A stretch of DNA of 64,000 nt from Saprospirales bacterium (GTDB taxonomy: Bacteria; Bacteroidota; Bacteroidia; Chitinophagales; Saprospiraceae), in the NCBI GenBank assembly GCA_016703765.1, contig JADJBL010000008.1, forward strand, positions 1-64,000, written 5' to 3'. Shown in pieces: positions 44,823 through 54,682 of the stretch. Position 1 is the first letter of the stretch; each line of letters starts with the position of its first letter. Under the pieces are notes generated by a model, which was given only the letters and a program-made list of their open reading frames with translations, ran no database searches and had not been told where the DNA came from. The translations under genes were made by a program, and so were the position numbers.

Positions 44823-47800
44823 TTATTTCGTTCTATCCTCTCTGGCCGGTTCCTTCGGCTTGACGGTCCCCTTGGCGGCAAGCTGCTTCATCACCACCTC
44901 GATCGCTTTTTCCAGTTGCGGGTCTTTGCCTTTTGCAAGGGCGGAAGGGTCTTCCGGAACTTCGATGTCCGGGTCGACGCCGTGCCCCTCCTTGAACCAG
45001 GTGCCGTCGGGGTTGTACATCCGGAAGGTGGGCACCGTGACCCCGCCCCCGTCGATGAGGGACGGTGAGCCCGAGATGCCGATCAGTCCACCCCAGGTTC
45101 GGCTACCGATCAGCGGGCCGAGGCCGGATTTGCGGAAGTAGTCGGGGAAGGCGTCGCCCCCGGAGCCCGACCAGCCGTTGATGAGCATGGCCATGGAGCC
45201 GAAATGTCCCACAGGAGGCCATTGCCAGGTCTTGCCGTCCCGCACGTCCCAGTATGCCAGCGGCTTGCGGTTGAGCAGTTCTATAAAGCGATCGGGTATC
45301 TGGCCGCCGTTGTTGAAGCGTTCGTCGATCACCAATCCCTCTTTGTTCCATTGTCCGTAAAACTGGCGCACCAGTTCGTTCTGGCCGTCGATGCCGGTGC
45401 TCGGCACGTAGATATAGCCGAGCTTCCCGCCGGAAGCCTCGTCGACGTGCCGGCGGTTGGATTCGATCCAGGCCAGGTTGCGCAGGCGGGTTTCGTCGGA
45501 AAGGGTTTGGACGACCACCGTCCGGGCGCCCTCCATGGAGGCCTTGCTGTGGACGGTAAGTTCTACGGTCTTTCCTGCGAGGCCCTCGAAAGCAGCCCAG
45601 GGATCGGTATAGTCCTTTAAGGCAATACCGTTGACGGCCAATACAAAATCGCCCGCCTGGACACCGATGCCGGGTTCGTCCAGCGGGGAACGGACCTCAT
45701 TGTCCCATGCCGCGCCGCGGATAATCTCTTTGATCCGGAAATGTCCATCCACTTTCTCCCAGTTGACGCCCAGATAGCCCACCTGGCGGGATTTGGTCGT
45801 TTCCTGATCGCCTCCGCCTCGGTAAGTGTGCGAGGCGTTGAGCTCGCCGATCAATTCGCCGATGATAAAATTCACATCGTTGCGGCTGGAGGCGTGTTCG
45901 ATCAGCGCGCCGTATTGTTTGCGCATGGCGGGCCAATCTACCCCGTGCATTTTTTCATCGTAAAAGAAATCGCGCTCAAAACGCCAGGTATCGTTGAATA
46001 TCTGACGCCATTCCTCGCGGGGATTGATCGTCGCCTCCATCTCGGCCACCGGCATGGTCTTTTCCAGCTTTTGGTCGGGATTGGGCTCGACCACGCCCCA
46101 TTGGCCATTTGAATTCACCAGGAGCTTTTTGCCATCGGCGCTCATTTTATGCCAATTCACATTTTCCAGGATGGTCTTCTCCTCGCGCTCTTTCAGGTCG
46201 TAATACATCAGGGTTCCACTGGGATTCGGGGTGCCTGCCACGGGAAACCGCATGAAAACCAGCTTGCCCTCCGTGGGGTACAAGCCGCCCATATTGCCCG
46301 CCGCCGGGGGAAGGATGACCAGCCTTTGCTCAAAGCCCTCGAAGTCGATTTCCACGGGCTTGACTTTGGCTTCTTCCTTCTTTTCTTCCTGGCTCTTTTT
46401 CCAATTTCCTATGGTATCGATCTGAATCGCTACGGTGTCGTTTTCGGCCGCCAGGAGAGAGGGCACATCCTTGCGGAGGCTGATCGCCGCCAGCTGGGTG
46501 GCGTTGGGGTATATCCAGGAGTTGTCGAAATCGCTGTACACAGGAGAGAAAGAGCGATTCGTGGTCAGGTAAAGGTACTTCCCCTCCGGGTCGAAAACGG
46601 GGTTGAGGTCATTGTAAAAACCGGAGCTGGCCTGCTTCGATTTTTTGTCTTTCGAATCGTAGATGAACAGGGCATTGTTGCTGTTGTCGACCGTGCGGGA
46701 ATAAGCCAGCCAGCGACTGTCGGGCGACCAGGAAGGCGTCCAGCCGCGAAGGCCCCCTTCAAAAAGGAAAAAGTCCTGGTCCACGCGATCCAGGGTATTG
46801 CTTTCCATGTGGTAGATCCGCATGGTCATGGTCTGGTCGACAAAGGCCAGCTTTTTCGAGTCGGGCGACCAATAGAGGTTGTACCGGAAACCCGGACCCA
46901 GTTGGGTGAGCTGTTTTTCCTTATTGCCGTTGCTCAGGTCGCGGACCGTGAGTTCGTATTCGCCGCTCTTGTCGCTCCAATAGGCGATGTATTTCCCATC
47001 CGGCGACCAGGCAGGGTAGCGCTCTGCGGCGCCGGGCGACTGGCTGAGGTTCTGGACATAGCCCTTGACGGCCGGAACGGAAAAAAGCTCGCCCCTGGCT
47101 TCGACCACGGCCCGGTTGCCGTCCGGAGAAATGGAGATATTTTGAAGAAATTTCTCGACGCTTTCCTTGCGCGGCTTTACGAAGGCCTGGTCGGTCACTA
47201 CCTGAATCTGGACCTCCTTGTATTTTTCGTCTTTGAGCCCGAGCAGGTAGAGTTTCCCATCTGCTTCGAAGACGATCTCCGAGGGCCCGAGGGAGGGAAA
47301 GTGGACGTCAAAGTCCTTGAATTTGGTAACCTGTTTGCTCGTCTTCGCCTTGGTATCGTAGACCCAGATATTGAAGCGTATTTCGGGACCCTGATCCGAG
47401 AGGTAATAGATCTTGTCCCCGGTCCACATCGGCAATTCGTCATTGGCCGCATTGCGGGTGAAATTCTGTGCCTCCATGGATTGGAGGTCGAAAATCCAGA
47501 TATCCGGCGCCGAGCCCCCGCGGTAGCGTTTCCAGGTCCGAAACACCTGGCTGCGGTCGGTAAAGGCAATCTTCTTTGAATCGGGTGAAAGCGCTCCCAT
47601 TTCGGCATGAACCATGGGCAGTTTTTCGGGAAGGCCTCCTTCCGGAGAAATTTTATACAACTGCGACCAGCGCTGCTTGCCGCTTTCCATACTCGCGGCA
47701 TACAACAGGCTTTTGCCGTCGGGATACCAGTCGACGAGGCGGTCGAACATGCCGTGGTGGGTCACCCGGGTGGGCAATCCACCCTGGGAGGGCAGGACGT

Positions 47801-48065
47801 AAATATCGACATTCCCGTCGTAGTTGCCGGAAAAGGCGATCCGGGAGCCGTCGGGCGAAAAGCGGGGGAAAGACTCCAGCCCTTCCGGCGAGCTCAGGCG
47901 CGATGCGATCCCGCCTTCCTTGGGAGCGACCCAGATATCATCCCCGTAGACAAAGGTGATCTGGGTTTGCGATACATCGGGAAACTGGAAGAGCCTGGCA
48001 TTGACCTGGGCCTGCGCACCTGCCATTCCCAGCAGGCAAAAAGAGAACAGAATAATTGTTTTCAT
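44823..48065 (-). CDS. Tricorn-like S41 family peptidase
   Basis: About 1080 aa, a paralogue of the protein at 43-3279. Signal peptide TIILFSFCLLGMAGAQAQ, then PD40 propeller repeats (ISPDGNRAVVEARGELF, WSPDGKYIAYWSDKSGEYEL), a C-terminal PDZ region (VQAGDFVLAVNGIALKD) and an S41/tricorn core with INGWSGSGGDAFPDYF carrying the likely catalytic Ser, and GSRTWGGLIGISG. The nearby EWRQIFNDTWRFERDFFYDEKMHGVDW motif matches the tricorn C1 domain. I chose the ATG at 48065, which begins the signal peptide; another Met lies 4 codons earlier. It follows the S9 peptidase gene closely, so both are probably one transcript. Confidence 0.92.
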   Translation of the reverse strand: MKTIILFSFCLLGMAGAQAQVNARLFQFPDVSQTQITFVYGDDIWVAPKEGGIASRLSSPEGLESFPRFSPDGSRIAFSGNYDGNVDIYVLPSQGGLPTRVTHHGMFDRLVDWYPDGKSLLYAASMESGKQRWSQLYKISPEGGLPEKLPMVHAEMGALSPDSKKIAFTDRSQVFRTWKRYRGGSAPDIWIFDLQSMEAQNFTRNAANDELPMWTGDKIYYLSDQGPEIRFNIWVYDTKAKTSKQVTKFKDFDVHFPSLGPSEIVFEADGKLYLLGLKDEKYKEVQIQVVTDQAFVKPRKESVEKFLQNISISPDGNRAVVEARGELFSVPAVKGYVQNLSQSPGAAERYPAWSPDGKYIAYWSDKSGEYELTVRDLSNGNKEKQLTQLGPGFRYNLYWSPDSKKLAFVDQTMTMRIYHMESNTLDRVDQDFFLFEGGLRGWTPSWSPDSRWLAYSRTVDNSNNALFIYDSKDKKSKQASSGFYNDLNPVFDPEGKYLYLTTNRSFSPVYSDFDNSWIYPNATQLAAISLRKDVPSLLAAENDTVAIQIDTIGNWKKSQEEKKEEAKVKPVEIDFEGFEQRLVILPPAAGNMGGLYPTEGKLVFMRFPVAGTPNPSGTLMYYDLKEREEKTILENVNWHKMSADGKKLLVNSNGQWGVVEPNPDQKLEKTMPVAEMEATINPREEWRQIFNDTWRFERDFFYDEKMHGVDWPAMRKQYGALIEHASSRNDVNFIIGELIGELNASHTYRGGGDQETTKSRQVGYLGVNWEKVDGHFRIKEIIRGAAWDNEVRSPLDEPGIGVQAGDFVLAVNGIALKDYTDPWAAFEGLAGKTVELTVHSKASMEGARTVVVQTLSDETRLRNLAWIESNRRHVDEASGGKLGYIYVPSTGIDGQNELVRQFYGQWNKEGLVIDERFNNGGQIPDRFIELLNRKPLAYWDVRDGKTWQWPPVGHFGSMAMLINGWSGSGGDAFPDYFRKSGLGPLIGSRTWGGLIGISGSPSLIDGGGVTVPTFRMYNPDGTWFKEGHGVDPDIEVPEDPSALAKGKDPQLEKAIEVVMKQLAAKGTVKPKEPAREDRTK

Positions 48066-48087
48066 GGCTTCTAACAATATTTAATGG

Positions 48088-49936
48088 TTAACCCTTCACA
48101 GCCGGCTGCATGTGCTTGTTCAGAAATCCGACCATGGCTTTGTAGAACTCGAACTGGTTCTCCTCGTTTCCGAAACCGTGGCCTTCGTCGTATTTGACCA
48201 TGTAGGGCACATCCACGCCTTTTTTGCGAAGGGCGCTCACGATCTGATCCGACTCGTCGATATTGACCCGGGGGTCGTTGGCGCCCTGCACTACAAACAA
48301 GGGGGCTTTGATCTTGTCGATATGGTAAACCGGTGAAGCCGCCTCCATCAGGGCCTTATCGCCTTCCGGGTTCCCCACCATTTCGTGAAACATCATCAGA
48401 TAGGGCTTCCAGTAGGGAGGGATCGTATTCATGAAAGTGAAGAGGTTGGAAACCCCCACGTAGTCGATGCCGCAGGCGTACAGGTCGGGGGTAAAGGTCA
48501 GTCCGGCCAGGGTAGCGTAGCCTCCGTAGCTACCTCCGTAAATGGCAACGCGGTTGGGATCGGCGATGCCCTGGGCGATGAGCCATTCCACGCCGTCGGG
48601 ATTGATGACCACCGGCAGGTTTTTGGCCTCCGGAACGTTGGGCAGGGTCAGGTATCCGTTGATGGTCATGCCGTCGCGGGTCTTGTAGGTGACGGGCTTC
48701 ATCGGCGCCAAATCCTTTTCCTGGATCCAGGGACTCACATCCGCGATCTTGGTCAGCTTGTCGGTGTTTTTGTCGTAGAAATAAAAGGCGCCCAGAGAGC
48801 GGTCGCTATAGGTGCGCACCATGAATTTGTCTTCGGCCTTGTTGGCGCTGGTGATGGCTATTTCGTACTGGCCCAGGTCTTTGGTGAGCCTTTTGTAAAG
48901 CGCTTCGGTTTCCTTGTCGAGGAAATGGCGGTGCTGCTTGTCGGTTTCAAAGCCGATGGAGGTGAGCACTTTGCGCTTATGGGAGTAGTTCAGTTCAAAC
49001 ACGTCGACATCGGGATGGGAGAAAATTGGTTTGCCCACCTCCTTGCCGGTGGACATATCGAGTTTGATGATGACGTTTTTATCGCGTCCCAGGTTGGAGG
49101 AAGCATAAGCAATGTTGCCGTTGTCAAAATCAAAAGAGGGGCGCCACGGTTTCCCGGAAGTTGGTGGTGAGCACGTCGCGGAAAGGCTGGTCTTCGGTTT
49201 CGCGGTACATAATGACCGTATTGACGCCGTCTTTCACCTTATAGGCGCCGCGCAGTTTCCCCTCGTGGTCGGTCATCCAGCCGGAAATAGCCTCTTCCGG
49301 ATTGGTATTTTCGGCCAGTTGTTTGATCTCGCCGGTCACGATGTTCAGGCGGTAGGGCTCGAACAACTGGGGGTTGTTTTTATTCATGCCGATGATGACC
49401 TCCTCGTCGATATCTTCCAGGTCGTCGATCACGTCGATGCGCACTCCTTCGAAGGGGGTCAGGTCCTTGAGATTGCTTCCGTCGATGTCGACGGCGTAGA
49501 GGTGGAAGTTCTCATTTCCGCCATCGTCTTTGACGTACACGATCCGCTTGGGGTTGGCCCAGAAATACCAGGCGATGTCGCGGTCGGTTTCGTTGGTGAT
49601 CCGCACGACCTTTTCCTCTCCGATCTTTTGGATGAAGATGTTTTGCCGGCGTTCGTGGGGGCCCATGTAGGAAAAATGGAGCCCGTCAGGTGAAAGCTGA
49701 TAACGGGTCTTTTCGGGGTTGCGGAAGAAGTCTTCCACGGAATATTTGCCCTGGCCTTCGCCAGCATCCATCAGGGTTTTCAGTTCTGCGGCAGAAGATA
49801 CAAGGGTCGTGTCGCCGGGCTTCGCCGCCTCTTCGGTGGTTTCGTCGTTCATTGTCTCTTTCGATTTGGTATTGCAGGAAAAAAGAAACCCCGCAAATAC
49901 GGGGAGGATCAATGCAAAAAGAAGCTGCTGTTTCAT
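48088..49936 (-). CDS. S9 family prolyl oligopeptidase lipoprotein, frameshifted
   Basis: About 615 aa when one frameshift is repaired. The lipobox is AGFLFSC near residue 20. An N-terminal propeller (YQLSPDGLHFSYMGPHERRQNIFIQ) is followed by the alpha/beta-hydrolase domain with IYGGSYGGYATLAG (nucleophile Ser), GANDPRVN (Asp) and YDEGHGFGNEEN (His). The frame breaks at AAAA 49132-49135; dropping one base gives ETVAPLFDFDNGNIAYASSNLGRDKN. Together with the adjacent tricorn-like peptidase (22 nt away) it probably degrades peptides at the envelope. Confidence 0.9.
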
Positions 49937-49978
49937 CTTGAAATTTTTGGGTGAAGGGAACCGGTTTGCTACCGGGCC

Positions 49979-50746
49979 TCAAGTATAATAATAAGTTATG
50001 GAATTTTGGCCAATTTCAAACCGGCAGTTGGAGGCCTGCTCCCGCCTCACCGTTTCAGCCACAAATTCGACGATATTTTTCCTGTGCCTGAGGGGCGTCC
50101 CGGTTTGGGCTTCCCAGTCTTTTTCCTCCGGTATGTCGATGTAAAGCATGCAATTGCCGCCCCCCATTTCGTGGGAGAAAGAAATGCGGGTTTCCCCTTC
50201 GATGTATATTACCGTTCCCGATCGGAAATTGCCCTCGTATTCGATCCTTGCAAGGAATTTGTCCGCCAGTTCCTTCAGGAAATTGTCCCGCATGATCAGG
50301 TCTTCATTGGGGAGAATATTTCCAAATCCGTCTCTGTACACGATAGGGGGCCTGTCCAATAGGGCCTCATCCACTTCCGGCGGAGGGGGTTTGGGAGTTT
50401 GGTACCCTTTTTTAAACTTGGTGATCTCAATCAGGTGTTTCCAGCCCTTGGGGTGGTCGATCTCAATGGAATACTCACCGGGAGGGAGGTCCAGGGTGTC
50501 GAAGAGGAGTTGTATACTTCCGTTGAGGATATCTGCAACCGAATGCTCCTTTAAGATCCGGCTCGTTTTTCGATCTGTAAAACGGACCGAGCCGTAATTG
50601 CGCCCGTATTCCGCAAGCCAGATGATCAATTGCTGGCAATCGGGGTAATGGACAAACTTCACCTCTGCCTGCTTCCCGTCTTCCGGGCCATCGGCGGGGA
50701 TATTTTGGATGTCGCCAATTTCGATAATGCCGAAGTATTGTTTCAT
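49979..50746 (-). CDS. Protein of unknown function (255 aa)
   Basis: Cytoplasmic, no signal peptide or TM helix. Beta-rich in the middle (GSIQLLFDTLDLPPGEYSIEIDHPKGWKHLIEITKFKKGY), with a proline stretch (TPKPPPPEVDE) and a C-terminal beta/alpha part (GTVIYIEGETRISFSHEMGGGNCMLYIDIPEE) ending in FEIGQNSITYYYT. I do not recognise the family. It starts 2 nt after the GNAT stop, so it is the last gene of the GNAT - methyltransferase - GNAT - unknown operon. Confidence 0.65.
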   Translation of the reverse strand: MKQYFGIIEIGDIQNIPADGPEDGKQAEVKFVHYPDCQQLIIWLAEYGRNYGSVRFTDRKTSRILKEHSVADILNGSIQLLFDTLDLPPGEYSIEIDHPKGWKHLIEITKFKKGYQTPKPPPPEVDEALLDRPPIVYRDGFGNILPNEDLIMRDNFLKELADKFLARIEYEGNFRSGTVIYIEGETRISFSHEMGGGNCMLYIDIPEEKDWEAQTGTPLRHRKNIVEFVAETVRREQASNCRFEIGQNSITYYYT

Positions 50747-50748
50747 TC

Positions 50749-51288
50749 CTATTCCGGATCGCCGATCCTTTTGTACAAGGTGAATATAATTTCATGCCCT
50801 TCTTCCTTTCCCGTTTTTTCGCCGCGTCTTTTGAAATGAAATTTCTCAAGCAGCCGGGTGGAGGCCTGGTTGTCCCGGTGGGTATAGGCCTCTATTTTTT
50901 TCAGGTTCACGACCCTAAAACCATACTCGATGACTTTTTCCAAAGCCTCGCGCATAAAACCCTTCCCCTGGAAGTCGGGATGCAACATATACCCCACCTC
51001 CGCCGTAGCCCCATCGCTTGAAAAATTCCACAGGCAGATTGTGCCGATCAGGTCATTGGCGCCTTTCGGCGAGATCGCCCAATACACCCACTGGCTTTCC
51101 GGCGCACCGGCCCTGATCTTGCCGATAAATTCGCGGGTCTGCTCTATGGAGCTGTGACGGAAGTCCTCGAGATAGGTGTTAACGCTTTCCTCCGCCCGAA
51201 GCCGGAAGATGGCTTCGTCGTCGTCCGCTTCGAGGGATCTCAAAACAAGCCGTTCGGTGTTCAGGACCGGGAATGGGGTAGATTGCAT
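50749..51288 (-). CDS. GNAT family N-acetyltransferase (RimJ/RimL-like)
   Basis: A 179-aa GNAT. VLNTERLVLRSLEADDDEAIFRL is the typical N-terminus, AEVGYMLHPDFQGKGFMREALEKVIEYGF is motif A (Q-G-K-G), NLKKIEAYTHRDNQASTRLLEKFHFKRRG is motif B. Its 5' end overlaps the methyltransferase gene by 28 nt. One of two GNATs in the operon. Confidence 0.9.
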   Translation of the reverse strand: MQSTPFPVLNTERLVLRSLEADDDEAIFRLRAEESVNTYLEDFRHSSIEQTREFIGKIRAGAPESQWVYWAISPKGANDLIGTICLWNFSSDGATAEVGYMLHPDFQGKGFMREALEKVIEYGFRVVNLKKIEAYTHRDNQASTRLLEKFHFKRRGEKTGKEEGHEIIFTLYKRIGDPE

Positions 51289-51917
51289 ACCAGTATCCAG
51301 TAATATTTCAGGTCAAAAAATTCGATGTTCGTGACGATATCCTTCCAGCTTTCGCGCAGGAAAAACTCCGTCGGAAAGTTTTTGAGCACCAGATGGGAGC
51401 TGCCGTCTTCCAGCTTGCGTGTTTGGAAGGTATTGCCCGCTTCGTCCTGTTGGCTGAGCGGATAATTGCTGCCCTCGACGTAGTTGTTGTCCATGAGAAC
51501 CAACCTTCCACCCGGGGCGACAAAACCAGCGGCAGTGCAGATAAACCGGTCCAGATCCTGCAGGAGGATATGGCTCCAGATAAATCCGGCGAAGAGCGAT
51601 TCGTATGGCTTCGGCGTCTGGTAGTCGAACAGATCGGCTACTGCAAAAGCTACCTTGGCGTTTGGGTAACTTTTCTTTTCCGCCACGTCGATCACGCTTT
51701 GGTTGATGTCGGTGGCAAAAACGGAGGCGGCGGTTTCGGCGATCCGCTCCGTCCAGAAGCCGGTGCCGCAGGCGATCTCAAACACCTCTTTGCCGCTGAA
51801 CACTTTTTTCAGCAAAGCCGTGGCGGTGGCCAGGTCTTCCTGCCGCTCCGGAAGGGCGTACACCTTTTCGTATTCGGCGGCCCTGTCGTGGTAGTATTTT
51901 ATCAGGTCTGTATTCAT
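51261..51917 (-). CDS. SAM-dependent methyltransferase
   Basis: A 218-aa class I methyltransferase. EVFEIACGTGFWTERIAETA (about residues 44-63) is motif I, SVFATDINQSVIDVAEKKSY motif II, and ESLFAGFIWSHILLQDLDRFI the post-motif region. Substrate unknown. It overlaps the upstream GNAT by 4 nt and the downstream GNAT by 28 nt, a sign of translational coupling. Confidence 0.88.
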   Translation of the reverse strand: MNTDLIKYYHDRAAEYEKVYALPERQEDLATATALLKKVFSGKEVFEIACGTGFWTERIAETAASVFATDINQSVIDVAEKKSYPNAKVAFAVADLFDYQTPKPYESLFAGFIWSHILLQDLDRFICTAAGFVAPGGRLVLMDNNYVEGSNYPLSQQDEAGNTFQTRKLEDGSSHLVLKNFPTEFFLRESWKDIVTNIEFFDLKYYWILVCNLPHSRS

Positions 51918-52414
51918 CTTCGTCGGATGGCATATATGAACTCGTCCAGGTACTCGCCGTTTTTATACAAGGTATTCTCAAAACGCCCCTCCAGTGTATA
52001 GCCGGCTTTTTCCAGGGCCTTTTGGGAGCCGATGTTTGTACCGAAGGGACACGCGAAGATTCTGGCGATATCCCAGTTTTGGAAGCCATACTCCGTCATT
52101 TGTACGATCGCACGGCTGATGATCCCCTGACCCCAGAAGGGCTCGCCGAGCCAGTATCCCAGTTCCGCGTTTTTGCAATGAATGTCGTGCTGGGGGTGAA
52201 TGCCTATACCGCCTGCCGCTTCCCCTCCGACCTCAATGGCCAGGATATTCGGCGGGGTTCCGGAACTTGCATACCCGATAAAAGCTTTGCCTTTTTCAAG
52301 GGTATAGGGATGCGGAAACTGATCCGTCATATTTTTTGCAATGCGGAAGTTGTTGGCATATTTCACAAGGCTGTCCAGATCGTCTATTGTCCAGGGGCGC
52401 AGGCTGAAATCCAT
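51914..52414 (-). CDS. GNAT family N-acetyltransferase (RimJ/RimL-like)
   Basis: A 166-aa GNAT and first gene of the four-gene overlapping run. AELGYWLGEPFWGQGIISRAIVQMTEYGF is motif A, RIFACPFGTNIGSQKALEKAGYTLEGRFENTLYKNGEYLDEFIYA is the motif B and C-terminal part typical of RimJ/RimL-like acetyltransferases. Target unknown. Confidence 0.9.
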   Translation of the reverse strand: MDFSLRPWTIDDLDSLVKYANNFRIAKNMTDQFPHPYTLEKGKAFIGYASSGTPPNILAIEVGGEAAGGIGIHPQHDIHCKNAELGYWLGEPFWGQGIISRAIVQMTEYGFQNWDIARIFACPFGTNIGSQKALEKAGYTLEGRFENTLYKNGEYLDEFIYAIRRR

Positions 52415-52481
52415 ATTATTTATTTTTTCTTCCCGTTGATTTTTGCAAGTTCATATCTGAGGATTTCTTCCAATCCTTGTC

Positions 52482-53399
52482 TCAGGGGCGGGGATTATAC
52501 CCCAGCTCGCGTTTGGCTTTTGAGTTGTCGCCGAGATAAGTGGAGCCTTGTATTCCCAAGGTTTCGGAGGTGTACAATTCGGGCATGGGGATGATTATTT
52601 CGACAAGCCCGGCCAGGAGAGAAAAGGACCGCGTCAGGAAAGTCGGGACCGCTATCGGTTTGCGAATGCCGGTAATTTCATAGGCCATTTGATAGGCCTC
52701 TATCATGGTATGGCAGGGTCCGGCGATGCTATAGGTAGAACCCGAAGCCGCTTTTTCCATGGCTGTGATATGCATGCCGGCGATATCGTCGACATGGGCC
52801 CAGGAATAGGCAGACCTGGCGGGGATGACCGGTAGTTGTTTTTTCAGATAGAGCCGAAAAGCCTCGTCGCTCAGGCTTGTTCCACCCGGGCCGTAGATCA
52901 GGCCGGGCATGAGGATGACCAGCGGCAGACCCTCTTTGATAAATTGGTCTGCGATTTCGTGGGCGGCGGCTTTCGTGCGATCGTATTCGCTGATATGCCT
53001 GCCGGTGAAGCGGAATGTTTCGTCCCGGATGGCGCCGTGGGTGTCTGAATTGATGGCCAGGGTGCTGGTATATACGCATTTCGGGATGTTCAATTCCCGA
53101 ACGAGTTCCAGCACATTCAGGGTGCCCTCTACGTTGGTTTTCCAGCCAGGGGTCTTATCCCGCTGCCCCAATTTATACCAGGCTGCCACGTGGAAAACCC
53201 CGTCGCATCCCTGCATGGCTTGCCGCATGCTTTCCTTTTCCGCGACGTCGCCTTTTACGAGCGAAACCCCTATGGCCTTCAAGTCGTCTGCTTTATCGGG
53301 AGATCTCACCACGGCCACCACTTCGTGTCCTCGTTCTTTGAGCATTTGAGCCAGCCTTTTTCCGACAAAGCCGGTAGCCCCGGTTAAAAAGTATTTCAT
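52482..53399 (-). CDS. NAD(P)-dependent epimerase/dehydratase (extended SDR)
   Basis: A 305-aa extended SDR. KYFLTGATGFVGKRLAQML carries TGxxGxxG, VYTSTLAIN and the YxxxK catalytic pair (HISEYDRTKAAAHE) are intact, and LPLVILMPGLIYGPGG follows. It resembles dihydroflavonol reductase-like and sugar-epimerase-like proteins; the substrate cannot be called. The start at 53399 precedes the Rossmann strand. Confidence 0.88.
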   Translation of the reverse strand: MKYFLTGATGFVGKRLAQMLKERGHEVVAVVRSPDKADDLKAIGVSLVKGDVAEKESMRQAMQGCDGVFHVAAWYKLGQRDKTPGWKTNVEGTLNVLELVRELNIPKCVYTSTLAINSDTHGAIRDETFRFTGRHISEYDRTKAAAHEIADQFIKEGLPLVILMPGLIYGPGGTSLSDEAFRLYLKKQLPVIPARSAYSWAHVDDIAGMHITAMEKAASGSTYSIAGPCHTMIEAYQMAYEITGIRKPIAVPTFLTRSFSLLAGLVEIIIPMPELYTSETLGIQGSTYLGDNSKAKRELGYNPRP

Positions 53400-53513
53400 G
53401 GATTTGTATTTAAGCACCAGGACAAAATTAACGGAATCTTTCTTGCGGAAAAAATAAACCCGGCGTCCTGCTCATTGAGGGCGCCGGGGTCCGGTGATTT
53501 CGTGAGTCGTAAC

Positions 53514-53942
53514 TTACTGCTGCGGATAGGTATAATTCACCATCCAGCAGATGCCGAACTTATCTACGAACATCCCGAAGTAGGCATTCCAGAAAGTATC
53601 CTCCAGCGGCATTTGGACCACTCCACCGGCGGAGAGGCCGTTGAACAGCTGAGCCGCATGCTCTTTGCTGTCTGCCTCAATGGAAAGGTAGCAGTTATTG
53701 CCCTCCGCCTTGCGATGCCCCATCGAGGGCACGATGTCTGAAGCCATCAAGATGCTCCCGTTCCCGATGGGAAGAGCGATGTGCATCATGCCTTGGAGCT
53801 CCTGGGGCGTCATGTTTTCGTTGCCCGGAGCGTCCTTGTACTGCTGGGCCCCGGCGAGTTCTCCGCCGAAAACGGATTTGTAAAACTCGAAGGCCTCGGC
53901 GGCATTGCCGTTGAAGTTGAGGTAAGGATTGATTGTTGCCAT
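53514..53942 (-). CDS. VOC family protein (PhnB-like)
   Basis: A 142-aa vicinal-oxygen-chelate protein. INPYLNFNGNAAEAFEFYKSVFGGE is the PhnB/3-demethylubiquinone-like start, GSILMASDIVPSM the middle strand, and the C-terminus FWNAYFGMFVDKFGICWMVNYT is typical. Such proteins are common and mostly of unknown function. The 53943-54203 gap holds no gene I support. Confidence 0.85.
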   Translation of the reverse strand: MATINPYLNFNGNAAEAFEFYKSVFGGELAGAQQYKDAPGNENMTPQELQGMMHIALPIGNGSILMASDIVPSMGHRKAEGNNCYLSIEADSKEHAAQLFNGLSAGGVVQMPLEDTFWNAYFGMFVDKFGICWMVNYTYPQQ

Positions 53943-54177
53943 TTGGTACTGGATTAGTATGGTTAATGAAATAAAAACCGCAATACATAGCCGGCATCCG
54001 ATCGCATGGAGTCCATGGCTCAGACCGGGGCATAGCTATCGCCTCGAAGGCATTGAGTATTACGTATGTAAAAGGGGAAATACTAGAATTGACGGGTTAA
54101 AGGTAGGAGAAAATTTTGGGTTGAAAAAGAGGAAGGATAAATAAAAAATATTTGCCAAAATCATAAATAAAATTTAC

Positions 54178-54185
54178 TATATTTG
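54178..54185 (+). promoter_or_regulatory. -7 element TATATTTG of the GNAT-like/HTH pair
   Basis: Exact TAnnTTTG, 18 nt before the GTG at 54204. A TTTG lies at 54151-54154, with a spacer of 23 nt, slightly longer than usual. The surrounding region is markedly AT-rich. Confidence 0.5.
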
Positions 54186-54203
54186 TAAAATATCTATTGT
54201 GCC

Positions 54204-54682
54204 GTGAAACTTAAAAAATTACCAAAAGGGAGGCTGTAGATGCGGAAATTGAAGAGGCCGCAGGCAATGATTTGCGGCAAATTTTACGAAGTAAAAACTT
54301 TTTATTCGATTGGCAGTTTGAGAAAAAGCAGGGTCTGGAATTGTACAAACTGTACCTTGCGGAAACCGGCCAGATTGTAGGCCTGATGTCATTAGCCGAT
54401 ATTCCGGAAGAGTTCAGGATTCATCTGAACTTGATCGAATCGTCCAAAGAGAACATCGGAAAAGACAAACAAATAGATCATATTCCAGGCGCCTTGATTG
54501 CCTTTGCTTGTGAATTAGCCTTTAAACGTGGGTATGACGGGTTTGTATCTCTGGTACCAAAAACAAAACTCATCGATCTCTATAAGAATAAGTATGGGTT
54601 TGAACAATATGGAAGAATGTTGGCTACCGAAGGGACTAATTCCCTTTCATTAATTATCAAATATTTGGAAGATGGACGATAA
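54204..54682 (+). CDS. GNAT-like protein, putative toxin, frameshifted
   Basis: About 159 aa when one frameshift near the start is repaired, beginning at GTG (VKLKKLPKGEAVDAEIEEAAGND). The frame breaks at GGG 54228-54230; adding one G joins the start to the long frame. The fold resembles GNAT: HIPGALIAFACELAFKRGYDGFVSL is motif A-like and KTKLIDLYKNKYGFEQYGRMLA is the motif B end (Y-G-F). It overlaps the next gene by 11 nt. Fits a GNAT-type toxin, but this is inference; it could also be a simple acetyltransferase. Confidence 0.62.

Noticed and set aside
53929..54144. A 71-codon frame in the gap upstream of the GNAT-like/HTH pair
   Set aside because: It overlaps the VOC gene start, has no recognisable motif and no promoter, and its composition does not look coding.
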